Assembly: GCA_037042915.1 (NCBI GenBank)
Contig: CM073194.1
Location: 2,914,001 to 2,978,000, forward strand
Source of the DNA: Auricularia sp. M13
Lineage: Eukaryota; Basidiomycota; Agaricomycetes; Auriculariales; Auriculariaceae
Direction: 5' to 3'
Length of the DNA stretch: 64,000 nucleotides
Of this stretch, positions 21,651-36,864 are shown one piece after another. Numbering within the stretch: the first letter of the stretch is position 1; the number at the start of each line of letters is the position of its first letter. A program made the translations under genes and the position numbers. The notes beneath the pieces were generated by a model. The model made no database searches. It was given only the letters and a program-made list of their open reading frames with translations, and was not told the DNA's origin.

Positions 21651-24600
21651 TTAGACGGTGTGTGACGTCCGTACCCCAACTGCACCGACACTGTCTTTGT
21701 AGCGACCTCCAAAATGTATCGTCCATACCCAAACACCATCGGAAGCGGCACAGGCAAGGAAATTTCCGTCGGGCGAAAAAGCGACAGAGCGGGCGGGTCC
21801 CGTCGGACCAGTCAGAGTGGTAATGAGAGCCCGAGAACCTGGGATATTGATGTCCCAAACGCGAATGGTGCCAGCAGTCGTACTAGCAGCTAGGACATGC
21901 CCGCTTGGGGAAAACGCGATGCCGGTGAGGGCCTCAGAGTTCTCCATGGAGCGGCTCTGGAGAATGGCCTTGAACTCGTAGCTGTATCCATGGAGGATGC
22001 GTACGTCGTGCTTATCCGAAAATGCAAGCAGCAGCCCTGTCGGAGACCAAGCAACGCCAGTGATTCTGGACTTGGACTTGATTACGACCGGTTTCGATGA
22101 TTCGATCTCGTAGATCTTGAGACTAGCTTGGCCCGAATCTCGGTCGTTATAACTCGTAGCCACTTTCTTGCCAGTCGGATCGAACGCTGCAACGCACAGG
22201 GCGCCACACTGGATGTCCGTGGCTCGCATCTTCCATGGTACTGCAGGTGCCGCCGGGACTGGCGGCGTTTGCGCTGGCGCGGAAGCCGCCACTGGCGCTG
22301 CTTCCAGTGTCGGAACCGAAGCCGCCGGTGAAGCTGGGGGCGCGGGAGCTGACGTTGATGCTAGCGAGCGTGCATTCCCCACTGGAGCTGGTTCCGGCGT
22401 GGGAAGTGAATGTGTCGCTGAATCTGGAGCTGGAGGTGCGGAATCTGACGCTGGTGCTGGCGCGTACCCAGGAGCCGCCACTGGCGCTTCTTCTGGTGTT
22501 GGAACCGAAGCGGCCTCGCGTAGAACTGGGGTTACAGGAGCTGGCTGTGGCACGGGCGCTGCTGGCGGGGGAGCCGAAGCTGCCGCTACAGTTGGGAGCG
22601 GGGCACGTGGAACGATCGATGCAGCGGCTGCGTCACGGAAGACGAGCACCGCTGAAATTGGTTTAGGTGGGCCTTGAGGAAGAGAGGAAGGTGAATCTTC
22701 CTCGGGGACTGCTAGGATTTGGTCATTTTGCTGCGATATGGCAATGACGCGGTGTGTCACATCCTCGCCGATTCGGACGGGAAGACGGAAGGGCTTGGTC
22801 TTTATGCCTGTGATGGGCATAGTCGTGACTATGGAGACACTCCCCCCCGTTCCCCATGCAACCAAGTTGCCGTGGTGCCCAATGGCAGGCTGCGTGGCAG
22901 GCTCTAAGCCTGTCACCGTTGCCAATACTGTAACAGCCTTCAGCACTGCAGCTTCCGCGGCCCTCGGCTTCGTTTCCGCTGCAGCTTCCGCGGCCCTCGG
23001 CTTCATTTCCGCTGCAGCGTCCGCCAGTTCCATTGTCAATGCAGCTTGCTCGGTTGCAACGTAAGGCTGCAACTAATTTAATTAATTACTAAGTATAATT
23101 AATTAACAGCCTATATAAATACAATTAAAGTACGGACTCGTGTATTTTTGAGTAATTAGTTATAATTAATTGTATCCAACTTAATGAGGGCTCAGATCGA
23201 CTGAGATGCATCTAGAGAGAGGTGTTATAGATCTGATACACATTTATAGAGACTTTCCTGCCATGGGAGTAGAGGTCCTTGACGATATGCAAGACTGCCA
23301 AGTACCTTACATGTTGCCAGAGTCAATTTCTGAAGTATCCTGAGGTTGTAGCATACGGTATCGAGCCATAAGAAGTCCTATTAACCAATAATTTACATGA
23401 GGAGCAGGTATGGTATCCTAGTCATCAGTCATGCTTCATCTTGAATCGTCTTTCCCAATTTGGTAATACTCTCACCCAAAAAGATTTCTTGCTTCTCTCT
23501 CAAATTGCAGGCATCCCAACACCTCAGGGACCTTGTATGATCAGTAGGTATAGTTATAGAAGCATGTATGATGTAGTCATTAGTTGCATACACCGAGTAT
23601 AACTTGTCATCAATGGCACTTGATTTGATTCAGATATAACTAGTTATAATTAATTAATACTAATTACATACTGAATCTAAATAAAGTACGGCGAGGTGTA
23701 CTTATATTTAATTTAGTTTCAGCCTTATTGCAACGTAGAGCTCGAGATTGCTGTCGGAGATGCTGCCGGAGAAAGAGACGGCATATGGCTCTCCAGCATT
23801 ATCATCCGTTACGCGATAGCGACTGCGATGGGTGCAGAGGAATGAATTGTGTCGCGCGATGAGGAGGGTTTTTCTCCGGCCAATGGCATTCTGCGGGTCG
23901 CGCGCATCGGTAATACTAGCCATTAATGGGAGGTACGGGGTGATGGGGGAGAGGCCGACCACTGTGCGACATTCTGTGGCAGATTCCAGCCTGCCTAGCA
24001 CGGATTCGAGTGCTGACAGTTTCAAATCAGATACAGTTAAAGCAGTGGTGGCCTTGATGAGATCAGCTGCCGATATGTAATCGAGCTTGCCTGTGGTTCA
24101 GTCAGTCCAGAAAAGCGACACTATTCGAGTCCTTCGGCTTACTGCATATCCGAATGATGTCGCATAATATTTCCTGAATCGACGGAATATTGATGACGAC
24201 GTGCTGATGGGCGCGAGCCAAACTGCGCTTGCATACGAGGCAAGTTAGATGCCTCAGCAAACAAATCACGTCCTGAGGCGGCGAATGCATGGCCGTGAAC
24301 ACAAGGCCCCAGAGACGGACGATTTTCCATCCTGCTGGATCTCCAGCTCCGCCGACGACCGCTCCAGCGGCCCCGTTCGCTTCCTCAACCTCCACCGCAG
24401 CCGTAGCCGGGTATGGGACAGGTGAGAACCAATTCCAGTGTGCGACCATGAGTCTACCGCGCTGTGTCAAAAGTGCTGATAGCACCTTAGCAGATGACGG
24501 ATCTAGCTCGGAAATCCGGCCTTTGACGGCAGTATGCAGGTCAGAGCCGGGTTCGAGAGCCGTAGTCAATTTGCTCGCTGGAATGTCCAGAAGTTGCGCG

Positions 24601-25646
24601 GTGTCGCGGAAAGCCTTGCTAAGGGCTCCCTCGGCGATGTGACGTTCCTGGGTCGTAAAAAGAGCTCTCTCTGCCCAGTCGTTGTGCTGCATCGACGGCT
24701 GAAACAGCCTCACGAGTCCGTAGGCCAGAGGAGATCTGAAAGCGCAGTCTTGGTACCGGATCGGAAGAAATACGGTGACCAATATCACGAGCAGCAGGAC
24801 TAGAACCAGTACGGCGACGAACGGTGTCATGATGGCCCGGGAGGTAAGGGACGCCAACAACTCGATAAGACCAACGACGAAGAGCACCAGAGCTACCTGG
24901 ATAATGACACCCAAGAAGGTGATAATATCCTCGATATGCCAATCGTGCAAGCCAGCCTGATAAAATCGGCGGAGAACAAGAACGCGGTAGCGAGTGGTGT
25001 GTTGGTTCGGCCACTTGCCGTAAGCATGAAGCCACTGCTTGACAAATATCGCAAACAGCGCCGCACCCATGTCGAGGACGAGGGAGATGAACCAAAACGT
25101 CACGGCACTGCTGCTAACAGCGGCTGGGACGGACTTGAGGGTGACTTGCTGGCCACCCTCCGCGGCCAATATTTGCTGCAGGATCTTTTTGAGGTCGTCA
25201 TCATCAGGCTTCAGGGCCTGGTAGACGTCGATGATAAACGCAGTGAGAACGCCGGCGAATAATCCAGCCTAAAATGTCGGTTATTGAACTATTAAATGTG
25301 GGAAATCGCCAATGACGCACGAAAACAAGGAGGGTGTTGAGGTCGTCGTCGTACTCTTTGAGATCAGTGTCGTCTCTGTCCTTCAGTTTCACTTGAAGGC
25401 CCGTCCAGTCAGAGTCCTTCCGCTAGCTTTAGCCCGGGTGCCAGGACATTCAGATACACTCGTACCTTGATGGCGGCAGAATATTCAATCTATTCGTTTT
25501 ATGAGTTCCAGCTTTGCGGGGTGAAGATGCTCCGTTAACGTGCTGACCTTTGGCATGGATTTATCCTCAACAACTGCGGTAGCCTGGGCTTGACCTCCGT
25601 TGGCCTGAGTTTGTACGCCGTTCGCCTGAGGTTGGACTACGGACAT
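21651..25646 (-). CDS. DUF6535 transmembrane - Ala/Pro linker - WD40 fusion protein, split by a MITE
   Basis: Exons 25646-25548, 25489-25466, 25422-25321, 25268-24143, then a last exon from 24090 to 21651 that carries the 666-bp MITE. Removing the MITE and one 8-bp target copy leaves 3117 nt in one frame (1038 aa). The N-terminal part is a DUF6535-type region (TLLVFAGLFAGVLTAFIIDVY, then MGAALFAIFVKQWL) with four or more membrane helices. A helical region follows. Next come propeller-like strands, an Ala/Pro-rich linker of about 130 residues, and WD40 blades ending ITGVAWSPTG, LTGIAFSPSGHVLAAS, TIRVWDIN and SVAFSPDGNFLACAASDGVWVW. As it stands, readthrough into the MITE stops after a few codons. 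Splice-like sites at the MITE edges could remove it. Role unknown; the architecture suggests a membrane-anchored scaffold. Confidence 0.7.
23062..23727. mobile_element. hAT-like MITE (666 bp) inserted in a coding exon
   Basis: Flanked by perfect 8-bp direct repeats TTGCAACG (23054-23061 and 23728-23735), the duplication size of hAT elements. The ends are inverted repeats starting TAAGGCTG (about 20 of 23 bases match), fitting the hAT terminal pattern YARNG. The interior is AT-rich (AATTAATTA runs, AAAGTACGG near both ends) and has no coding capacity, so it is non-autonomous. Confidence 0.8.
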
Positions 25647-26540
25647 GGATACTGCAGCTCGGTAGACGCGGGGGGACGTTCAGGAAGAAACGGGGGGCGG
25701 GGGGCGCAATCGAGCTGATAAGCAATCGCAAGCTTGTCGCAAGGAAGCGCTCTGAAGCCGCTCGCTTAGCCACGAAAGGGCAAGCAGCGGAGACAGCGAC
25801 GCCACAGTTTCTGTTTGGTATGCAAATCGATTACCAGAAAAGATCCAGGACTTGTCTGGGCTCCCGAAGAACGCAGGGCAGCACGTCGCCACAAGGTCGA
25901 TTTACTTTTACGGTATGGTACGTCAAGACCAGGCAGATGGTATCTGGGGATCCCCCTGGGTGTTGTAGCGGCGACCCTGAGAAAGCGATGATGGACAGCC
26001 CGATGACCTTCCTGAGAGTATAATTTGCCGGGAATCCGAAGCGGCAGCACTGGACGATGCTCACAGCAACAGTCAGAGCAGGACCCGAGGCACATGCGAG
26101 AGGACTGGCGCGTAGAGCGACACATGGTGAACCCGAAGATGCTTGCGTGCCAAACGTCTGTTGGGAGGCTCAGAGCGTCAAGTGGCGTTGACAGCGGTAG
26201 CAGATGGATAGCAGTTTCAAACTAGGTGTGGGCTTGGTGAGATAGCAGCGCTTGTTTCCCTGTGGCGAGCCGTGGAATGAGCAGGCCATGCCATGTGAAG
26301 CTGCTGGGTCGTTGACCTCGCCAAGCTCGGAGCATTTAATTGCGCGCCATACGTCGAGCTTATCATACCCATGCGCGATGCGGCTCTGAGTCTTGAGAGA
26401 AATGTGAAATTTCGAAGCGGATGCGGAGGTTGGATACCGTTTGGGGCTGTGCATGCAGACCAGGAAAGAGCCGAAACCTTGATTCGTCGGTCCGTTCCTC
26501 GTCCTTTTCCCACCCCCTCAAAACAAAGTTACCTAGAACC
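25647..26540. other. Intergenic between divergent genes
   Basis: About 0.9 kb between the start of the DUF6535-WD40 gene (minus) and rps14 (plus). Frames on the minus strand have no recognisable domain. It presumably holds both promoters. Confidence 0.5.
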
Positions 26541-27107
26541 ATGGTGCGCAGACCGTCGTCGGCGACAGCGTTGGGCAGCAGCATATAACTGACCGCCTGC
26601 AGCCGCCCAAGAAGGCCCGCGTCGCGAAGGAGGACACGACGGTGCAGCTCGGGCCGCAGCTGGCGGAGGGCGACCTCAACTTCGGCGTCGCGCACATCTT
26701 CGCGTCGTTCAACGACACGTTCGTCCACGTCACCGACCTCTCCGGCAAGGAGACCATCTCGCGCGTCACCGGCGGCATGAAGGTCAAGGCCGACCGCGAC
26801 GAGAGCTCGCCGTACGCCGCCATGCTCGCCGCCCAGGACGTCGCGGTGCGCTGCAAGGAGATCGGCATCAACGCGCTGCACATCAAGCTGCGCGCCACGG
26901 GCGGCACGGGCACCAAGACGCCCGGGCCCGGCGCGCAGTCCGCGCTGCGTGCGCTCGCGCGTGCCGGCATGAAGATTGGGCGCATTGAGGATGTCACACC
27001 CGTTCCCACCGACTCGACCCGCCGCAAGGTCCGTCTTTAATATTTCCTTGTCTTTCACCCGGGCTAATTTCCGTTCGTAGGGTGGTCGCCGCGGTCGCCG
27101 TCTCTGA
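26541..27107 (+). CDS. rps14: 40S ribosomal protein S14 (uS11)
   Basis: Three exons: the bare ATG (26541-26543), 26603-27028 and 27081-27107; 151 aa, the usual length for eukaryotic S14. The mature sequence starts [19 protein letters not shown] and continues through [37 protein letters not shown] and [20 protein letters not shown] to the basic tail [11 protein letters not shown]. The protein sits on the platform of the small ribosomal subunit and helps pre-rRNA processing and mRNA exit-channel contacts. An intron directly after the start codon is common in fungal ribosomal protein genes. Intron 1 is 59 nt (GTGCGC donor) and intron 2 is 52 nt. Confidence 0.97.
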
Positions 27108-28614
27108 TCGGGCTCAAAATGCACCGGCTATGTCTCATGCTCACTCCCATGTACATCGTCGTCGCCCGTATGGTTCTATAACAATGTCGCTGCGCAGCAC
27201 GCATCAGTTGCACTTGTGCGCTGACCCGTGGTTGCGCCCCGTTCCTCTTGCTCGGATATATTGCGTCGGTCTTGCACAAGATCAGAACGCAACTTATGAG
27301 CGATATCGATTGAGCAAGCTGCCAGAGCATCTCGTTCAATTGGACCTCGCCTTGTGAACGTGCGTGAAAGCGCAGGTACATAGGATGGTGTGCGTGCGTG
27401 TCATCAGAGACTGGATTTGTGGTCGAATGTCAAACGCCATCCTTCACTTGCTCTCCACGGCCTGGAAATCTACTTATTCCGCGAGAGGACCTCCTCTCGG
27501 CCCGAGGGCTGCTGCACACGCGATGCATCTTGCATCTCTTGCCAATTGCCTGAACCAAGGACAGTTTCACTGCCAGCGTAGCGTCTCTACTCAGTTATTG
27601 GGGGAGGACTATCTTATACTGTAAATCAGTATACGTACAGTATAGTATGAAACAGTTCGAGAACTTGCACCGCACGAGATACAGTATGACGTTACATACT
27701 GGACACGTTGGGTGTCTCATTGCTCACTGTGGTATTAAACGTCGACTCGGACATGTGAGGCAGCTCGATTCCGAATTTCCGACGCGTCGAGTCGATCTGG
27801 CTTGCCCGTCGTAACGGCGAGCCGGTGAATTGGACGGTTGTTTATAGTCTTATAGAGTGGCTGTCACGATATCGAGAGACCACAGGATCAATGTCGCTGC
27901 AGCATGGTCTCCAGCCTGATGGGTGATGGGGGTGGGGAGGACAGTCTGTACGCCACCGGGCACTTGGGAGAGCTGAAACTTTGCGGTGCAGACCCCGCGG
28001 AACGCTGGTGGATGGTCGATCTAGATCTGGTGAGCCGCTTGGTGTATTGAGATGTACATATGTACCTCTGTGTGTAGAGAGTTACTTATCTATGGAGCAG
28101 AGGTACAGTAGTTGATACCTTTTCCTCCTCATCGTGCAGTCGCGTCGAATCTCGTCTTGTGCGTGGCAAAACTCAGAGAGGACTCATGAGGATGACAGCA
28201 GGTACAGTATGCCGACTGTGCTGACCTGCTTGAAGGGCTAAAGACGGCACTTGGACGCCCTTTTTAATAGGGATGCCCGGGGAGGTCCCCGCCGTTGAGG
28301 TGCGCGTTTTCCTTTTGACGCCTGGGGGGATTTTGTGGCCCGTCCAAGACCTGTCTCACGGCATGGAGATCCCGAGCGGCGAGGAGAGTAAGGAAAGGCA
28401 TACACCTATTTACACACGCATCGACACATACAACCAGGTCATGAGGTCGGGCGTCTCTTTGAGTCGGGACGATTGGCCAAGTCTGAGATCGTTCTGAGAA
28501 ACAATATTCCTTTGAGACGAAGAATTCACTGGATCGAACGTGCCTTGGTATTTAGCACCGCCTGATGCAGGGCGCGCTCGCGTCGGGGTGTTTGGCACCG
28601 CCCCGGCAAATTGG
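27108..28614. other. Intergenic, no gene recognised
   Basis: About 1.5 kb. Several CAGTAT/GTATAC strings cluster at 27627-27720. No open frame with a recognisable domain and no clear element ends. Confidence 0.5.
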
Positions 28615-28620
28615 TATAAA
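28615..28620 (+). promoter_or_regulatory. TATA box upstream of gfa1
   Basis: TATAAA 85 bp before the start codon of the glucosamine-6-phosphate synthase gene, preceded by two copies of GGCACCGCC/AGCACCGCC. Confidence 0.55.
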
Positions 28621-28704
28621 GCCGTCGGAAGTAAGTTTCGCCGTTCTTTTCCCCCCTCTCCTCGTCCCACTCCCAACCCCTAGCTCCGCGCCTTCGTCTT
28701 CACC

Positions 28705-31632
<2,928 letters not shown>

Positions 31633-32530
31633 ACGCATATGGCAGGCGGTTCGCGAGCCCACGGCCTCACCCTTAGACGATGCGCACGGACTCGGTTGTA
31701 GCACTATGATGGACTTCTCGCGCTCCTTTTCTTTGCTCTCTCTCTGCTAGTTGTTCACTTGCTCGCCTCGCTCGGACTTCTTTTACTCCCCGCCAAAAGA
31801 AATCAATCGTGTAGTCTTTCCTTTCTCCTCTTCGTTTCGGTTGCTGCTTGAATGGAAATGGTGTGCTCTTTGATGTTTGATTCATAGGAGGACGGTGGTG
31901 AACAGGTGTGAGAAGGGGTGGGTCTCCGAGTCCGACTGCTTTTATCTTGCTCAGTTAGTCAGTTCCCCGACAGAGTGACGGACTGTTTTGATGAGCTTGA
32001 GATGCATATGCTCGCTCCGGCAGTGTAGTAAGCTGTGGCAATGGATGTCTTATAATTAGACAAGATGTGCGATAGTCATCCGAGTCGGAGCGCCTGCCGA
32101 GAAAGAGAGTTTTCCTGGAGCGAACGGGAGAAGGGCATTCCAGTGGGCATTCACAGGTTTGCTGTTGGGCGGGAGGACAGTGTCACTTCGTCAGCTTTGG
32201 AAGTCAGTGCGAAGCTGAAGAACAGTCTGGATGCTTGCTCAATTATACGAGAGTATGTATTTTCCTGATTTCCTGTGATGTTCAATCTCACCGTCGAGCT
32301 GAGGCATTACTTATGGGAGACGACATGCGGTACATTTGTAAATGTGAGTTTTACCCCTGATGCACCGTGTCATCTTTCCTTTTCGAGTGTCCCAGTGCGA
32401 TGCATCTGACTGCGGTTGTTGATCCTGATCCTTCTGCCTATTACAAAAGCACTGCTGGGATCCAGCGATCCTCCTCCCGTTTCGTCTTCCTTCCCCGCGT
32501 GTGTCTTTCGTTTCTTCTTCCCGAGCCAGC
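31633..32530. other. Intergenic between gfa1 and the GH5 gene
   Basis: About 0.9 kb. No gene or repeat supported. Confidence 0.6.
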
Positions 32531-34489
32531 ATGCTGTCGAGCTCGTTCGCGCGCCTTCTTTCGTTCTGCTTGCTGCTCCCGGCGGCCCTCGCGCTCGTGC
32601 CGGACTGGACGCCGCCCCTGAGCACCAGTGGGCGCTACGTCGTCGACGCGCGGGGCCAGCGGTTCAAGCTCAAGTCGGCTAACTGGCACGGCGCGAGCGG
32701 CACGTGGAACGGCTCGGGCGACAAGAACGACGACAGCACGTCGCACTCGGGCGAGAACAGCCACGTGCTCCCGCTTGGGCTGCAGTACGTGCCGCTCGAC
32801 GAGATGCTCGACTCGTTCGAGCAGCTCGGCATCAACTCCATCCGCTTCCCCTTCTCCAACGAGATGCTGCACGACACCGCCATAATCCCCGACGAGTGGG
32901 TCGCGGCGAACCCGCAGCTGAAGGGCAAGACGCCGCTCGAGGTGTACGACGCCGTCGTCAAGGCGCTCACCGACCGCCGCTTCGCCGTCATCCTCAACAA
33001 CCACACGAACAAGAGCCGCTGGTGCTGCGGCATTAGCGACGGCAACGAGCGCTGGAACGAGAGCCAGAGCGAGGAGCAGTGGATCCAGGACTGGATCACG
33101 ATCGTCAAGCGCTTCCGCGACAACAAGCGCGTCGTGGGCGCGGACCTCTACAACGAGGTGCGGCGCGACATCCTCAACGACCCGAATTGGGGCGGGTACA
33201 ACGCGTACGACTGGTACCTCGCCGCGCACCATGCGGGCGATCGCATCCTCACCGAGGCGAATCCCGACGCGCTCATCATCATCGAGGGCATCAACTGGAT
33301 CGGCATACCCACGGACCTCACTCCTCACAGCCGGCCCACGCTCGTCCACGCGAACGAGCTTAGCCACACGCTCGTCCAGCCCAACAAGCTCGTCTACTCG
33401 GCCCACTTCTACAGCTACACCGGTCCGAATCACAGCGGAGCATCTGGCATCGGCGTGCGTGCATCATTCGTTCCTCCGTGCGAGATCGCAATTCTTACGC
33501 GATCGCATTGCAGGAGACGACAGACCCGCGGTATGAGGACTTGTCCAAGTCGGACCTCTACAACGCCTACATCGACTCGGCCGCATTCGTCGCGTTGAAC
33601 AAGGACAAGCATTTCAATGCCCCGCTCTGGGTTAGTTGAGCCTGCCCGTCATTTCAAAATCTCTCATCGCATCTAGATGAGCGAATTCGGCGTCCACGGC
33701 ATTGGCGGCGTGTCCGACGTGACGCGCGCATGGTGGGACAACACGCTGGCGTTCCTCATCTCGAACGACATCGACTTTGCGTACTGGCCGCTCGTCGGCT
33801 TCCGCGACACGGACAACCTCTGGGCGCTGCTTAACTGGGACCGCAAGAGCTCGCCGGCGAAGCGCGACGGGCTGCTCGACGGCAACGACTGGCGCAAGGA
33901 CTCGTTCCTCCAGCTGACCAACTCGACTGGGCTCACGGGCGCGCCGCCGCAGGCGGACCGCTGGCGCATGCTCAACGTCGACGTCGAGGACTACGTCAAG
34001 AGCGCCAAGATGCTCGCGAAGGGCGACTGGGACAACGGCGCGCGCAAGGCCGCCTGCCCCGACGGGCTGCGCCTGGTCGGCCTCTCTGCCGGCTCACCTG
34101 CGCGCGGGCTCTGCACGGACGCTGCGCTCGGCGCCGCGGCTTGGGGCACCGCGGAGACGGTGTTCGACGAGCGCAATGTCAAGTCGGACTGGGCGAGCTC
34201 GTTCACCAAGTACCAGTGCCAGGACGATTGGTTCGCGATAGGCTACGCGCTCCGCGGGAACAAGGTTTCCACGCTGCTGTGCGCCAAGAGCGACAAGGCG
34301 CTCGGCAAGGGCTCGTCGCGCACTGTCTGGTTCGACCAGGGCGACAACCGCGGCGACGCGCTCGGCGGCGACTTTGCGAACAAGCAGTACAAGGGCCAGT
34401 GCAACCGCGACGAGTACGTCGCTGGCGTTGCGTTCACCACCGCATGGCTCAAGCCTGGCGTGCCTGCGGCGATCCTGTGCCGCAAGTGA
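32531..34489 (+). CDS. Secreted glycoside hydrolase family 5 (cellulase-type) protein
   Basis: Three exons: 32531-33454, 33514-33630 and 33677-34489; 617 aa. A signal peptide (MLSSSFARLLSFCLLLPAAL) is followed by a GH5 (beta/alpha)8 barrel: RFKLKSANWHG near the start, SIRFPFSNEM, the acid/base Glu209 in DLYNEVRRD, VYSAHFYSYTG, and the nucleophile Glu350 in WMSEFGVHG. The usual NEP is NEV here. Beyond the barrel is a roughly 150-residue cysteine-containing domain (ACPDGLRLVGLSAGSP... CQDDWFAIGYAL... CNRDEYVAGVAF) with three-fold-like AxG repeats, possibly a carbohydrate-binding or lectin-like module. It probably acts outside the cell on plant or fungal beta-glucan; the substrate cannot be fixed from sequence. 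Confidence 0.9.
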
Positions 34490-35379
34490 GGGGCCAGCAT
34501 TCTCTATTATTCGTTGCGTATAATCTATTGTCTATCATATTCTGGACGGGTCAGGGTATTTGGAAAAAAGCCATTCCTTCTATTTCAGGATCCCACGCAT
34601 TGTTGTCGTTGAATGTTCATCTAAAGTTGAGGAACGGGGCGGAGGGCCGCTACCTCCGAAACCTTCTTCGCGGTCAACAAAGCCCGGCTCGGAGTTGAAA
34701 AGCGGCCTCTCGTTCACTCTTTCTCTCTCTTCTTCAGGTACACCTCGTCGTCGCCGATGTCCTCAGACAATGCATGTTGGTCGTTCTATGCTGGAGCTTT
34801 CCTCGTGCGCGCCTGCCATTTTCTCGTCCTTTGTTCTTTTGCCGTTGCGAACCGCCTCTTATTCACTACTGCGTCTTGACTCCGTGGACGTTGCGAGGGG
34901 AAAGGGGGCGAAGATTGAACGCTGCCTCGGTCGTTTTGTCGTGCTGCTACTACAGTCCGACGTGACACGCTGGTCTTGTGCGATGCGCCGGGACTGGCTA
35001 CGCCGGGGCGGGACATGTCTTGGATCTTTTTTCTTGGTCGTTTCTCCTGCCGTCGGCGCTGTGTCTGTTGTCCGTTCCGTGAATGTGGGATGCAGGATTG
35101 AATATAATTTTTCGTTTTGCTGTTTGCATGATGTTTCTGTCTGCCTGGTCTGGCGGACGAGCCGAAAAAGCAGGATACCTGCTCGCACTCTTTGACCCTG
35201 CTCGCTTTCTTGCGATTATCACGTCCGGCTACGCGTTACAACGGTGTAAGCGGTAATGCAAAATGGCTACGTGCTGCTTTGCCCGTAACGAGATATCCAT
35301 CACTTGCGTGCGTATTCGGGTTATCCAACGTCTTACAATACAGATACAAATCGAGGACAAACTGTAGGTCGCCGGGCGC
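34490..35379. other. Intergenic, no gene recognised
   Basis: About 0.9 kb between convergent sequences. A long open frame at 34560-35195 has no domain and unlikely composition; it was rejected. Confidence 0.55.
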
Positions 35380-36112
35380 TCAGTGCGCACGTAGTAATCG
35401 TTGTCGCAGGCCGGTGATCATCCCCACGATGTCATTACTCTGCACGCACTCGGCGGCTAGGTTGTCAATGTCGATATCCGAGTCCAGCAGCTAAACGACG
35501 CAATGTCAGTGCCTGACCACGAACAATCGGAAGAAAGGATGGCCAACGACGTACCCGTGCCTCAGCAAGCCTCCGCTGGCCCGGTGTAAACACCAGCGAG
35601 AGCGTCACGCGAGCGCCCGGAGCTGCGCCCTCGACGGCATACTCGACCTGGATCTCGTTCTCGCTGACGGAGCGCGCGGCGTGGATGCCGAGCATGGCGC
35701 GATAGTGCGCGAGGTACATGGCGTACCACTCGCTCAGGCCGCCGAGGCGCGCGTCGTCCTGCTGCGCGACGAGCTCGGCGAGCTTCGCCTCCTGCGCCTC
35801 GCGCTCGGCCCTCAAACGCTGGAGCTCGCGGTCCGCGCCTTTCAGCGCGTCTTTGGCCGCGGCGGTGCGCCGTTGCGCCTCGACGCGCTGGTCCTCGAGC
35901 GTCTGCATCGTCTCGACCTGCGCGTCCAGGTGCGCCGTCGCGGCGGGGATCGTCCAGCGCGGCGCGGGGTGCGCGGCGCGCAGACGCGAGAGCTCCAGTT
36001 GCGCGTCCAGGATGTCCTGCGCGGCTTGGCGCGCGAGCTCGGCGCGCGCGAGCGTTGCTTCGTACTCTGATGGGGACGAGGGTCAGCTCGAAATTCCAAG
36101 CCGGGGCTTGCA
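35380..36112 (-). pseudogene. 5'-truncated duplicate of the sos7 kinetochore gene (last two exons)
   Basis: Matches exons 4 and 5 of the intact gene at 50837-52104, plus about 45 bp of intron 3, in inverted orientation. Exon 4 starts at 36066. The reading frame is still open (YEATLARAELARQAAQDI through to GLRQRLLRAH and a stop at 35380), so the copy is young. The first three exons, including the conserved Sos7 core, are missing. Similarity stops sharply at about 36112, where AT-rich unrelated sequence begins. Downstream of the stop it continues for about 60-70 bp. Confidence 0.85.
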
Positions 36113-36864
36113 AATTAGGTTTTGCCAAAATTTTGGGCCCTCAACAAAATTACAAGTTGTCTCAAAAAGCATTTTGAGCACCAAATGAGTTTATGTGACA
36201 TCAATATTTTTTCGGATATTTTGGGGACTAGTAATTTTTTGGGTCCTCACAACATCTTAGATGATGTCAGGCTATAGATCATATCAGGGTGGAGAGTCAT
36301 GGAGCAGACATGGACCTCCGGATGACGGTCAGCCGTTGGATCAACACCGGAATCAAGTTGCTCAGTTCCGCTTTTGGACAGTTTCCACCAAATGACACCT
36401 GAATGGCTCGTTGAATTGGTCCAATTTTTGCAAAAACATACTCAGATGATCAATAGCTTTCAGATGAATATAGCTTACGTAATATTCTATGAGGTTTTAA
36501 GCTTTTTTGCCAAATTTCGAGCGATCCCTTTCCTAAAAAGGCAATTTCCAGGCGAACGGCTCGTTGGATTTTGTTGAAAGTTACACCGTTCGAAAGCACT
36601 CACTGCGGCGCACGTTTCCATATATAACACCATGGGGGTCTATAAAACTAAATACTTTTTGATTGTCCCCAACTGTAGTAAACAGGTCCATGTAAATACT
36701 CCGGAGCAAGGATGTACTACGCTACCAGTAAGTCCTACAACAACATCAACACACAACGGAGTCCGAGAACCAGCACTCTACACTTAAAAGAAAAAACAAA
36801 TGCATTACCGATCGTAAAATTACAAATGCTACGCATTCCCCCGCGCACACACACCCTGCGCCGC
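36113..36864. other. AT-rich block of unknown origin
   Basis: About 750 bp of markedly lower GC than its surroundings, starting exactly where the sos7 duplicate ends and reaching the 3' end of the pyruvate dehydrogenase kinase gene. It has internal echoes (GGCTCGTTGAATTGG and GGCTCGTTGGATTTTG). No terminal repeats or coding capacity were recognised; it may be part of a mobile element. Confidence 0.45.

Noticed and set aside
34560-35195. 211-codon frame downstream of the GH5 gene
   Set aside because: No domain, mixed composition and a position in the 3' flank; no support on either strand.
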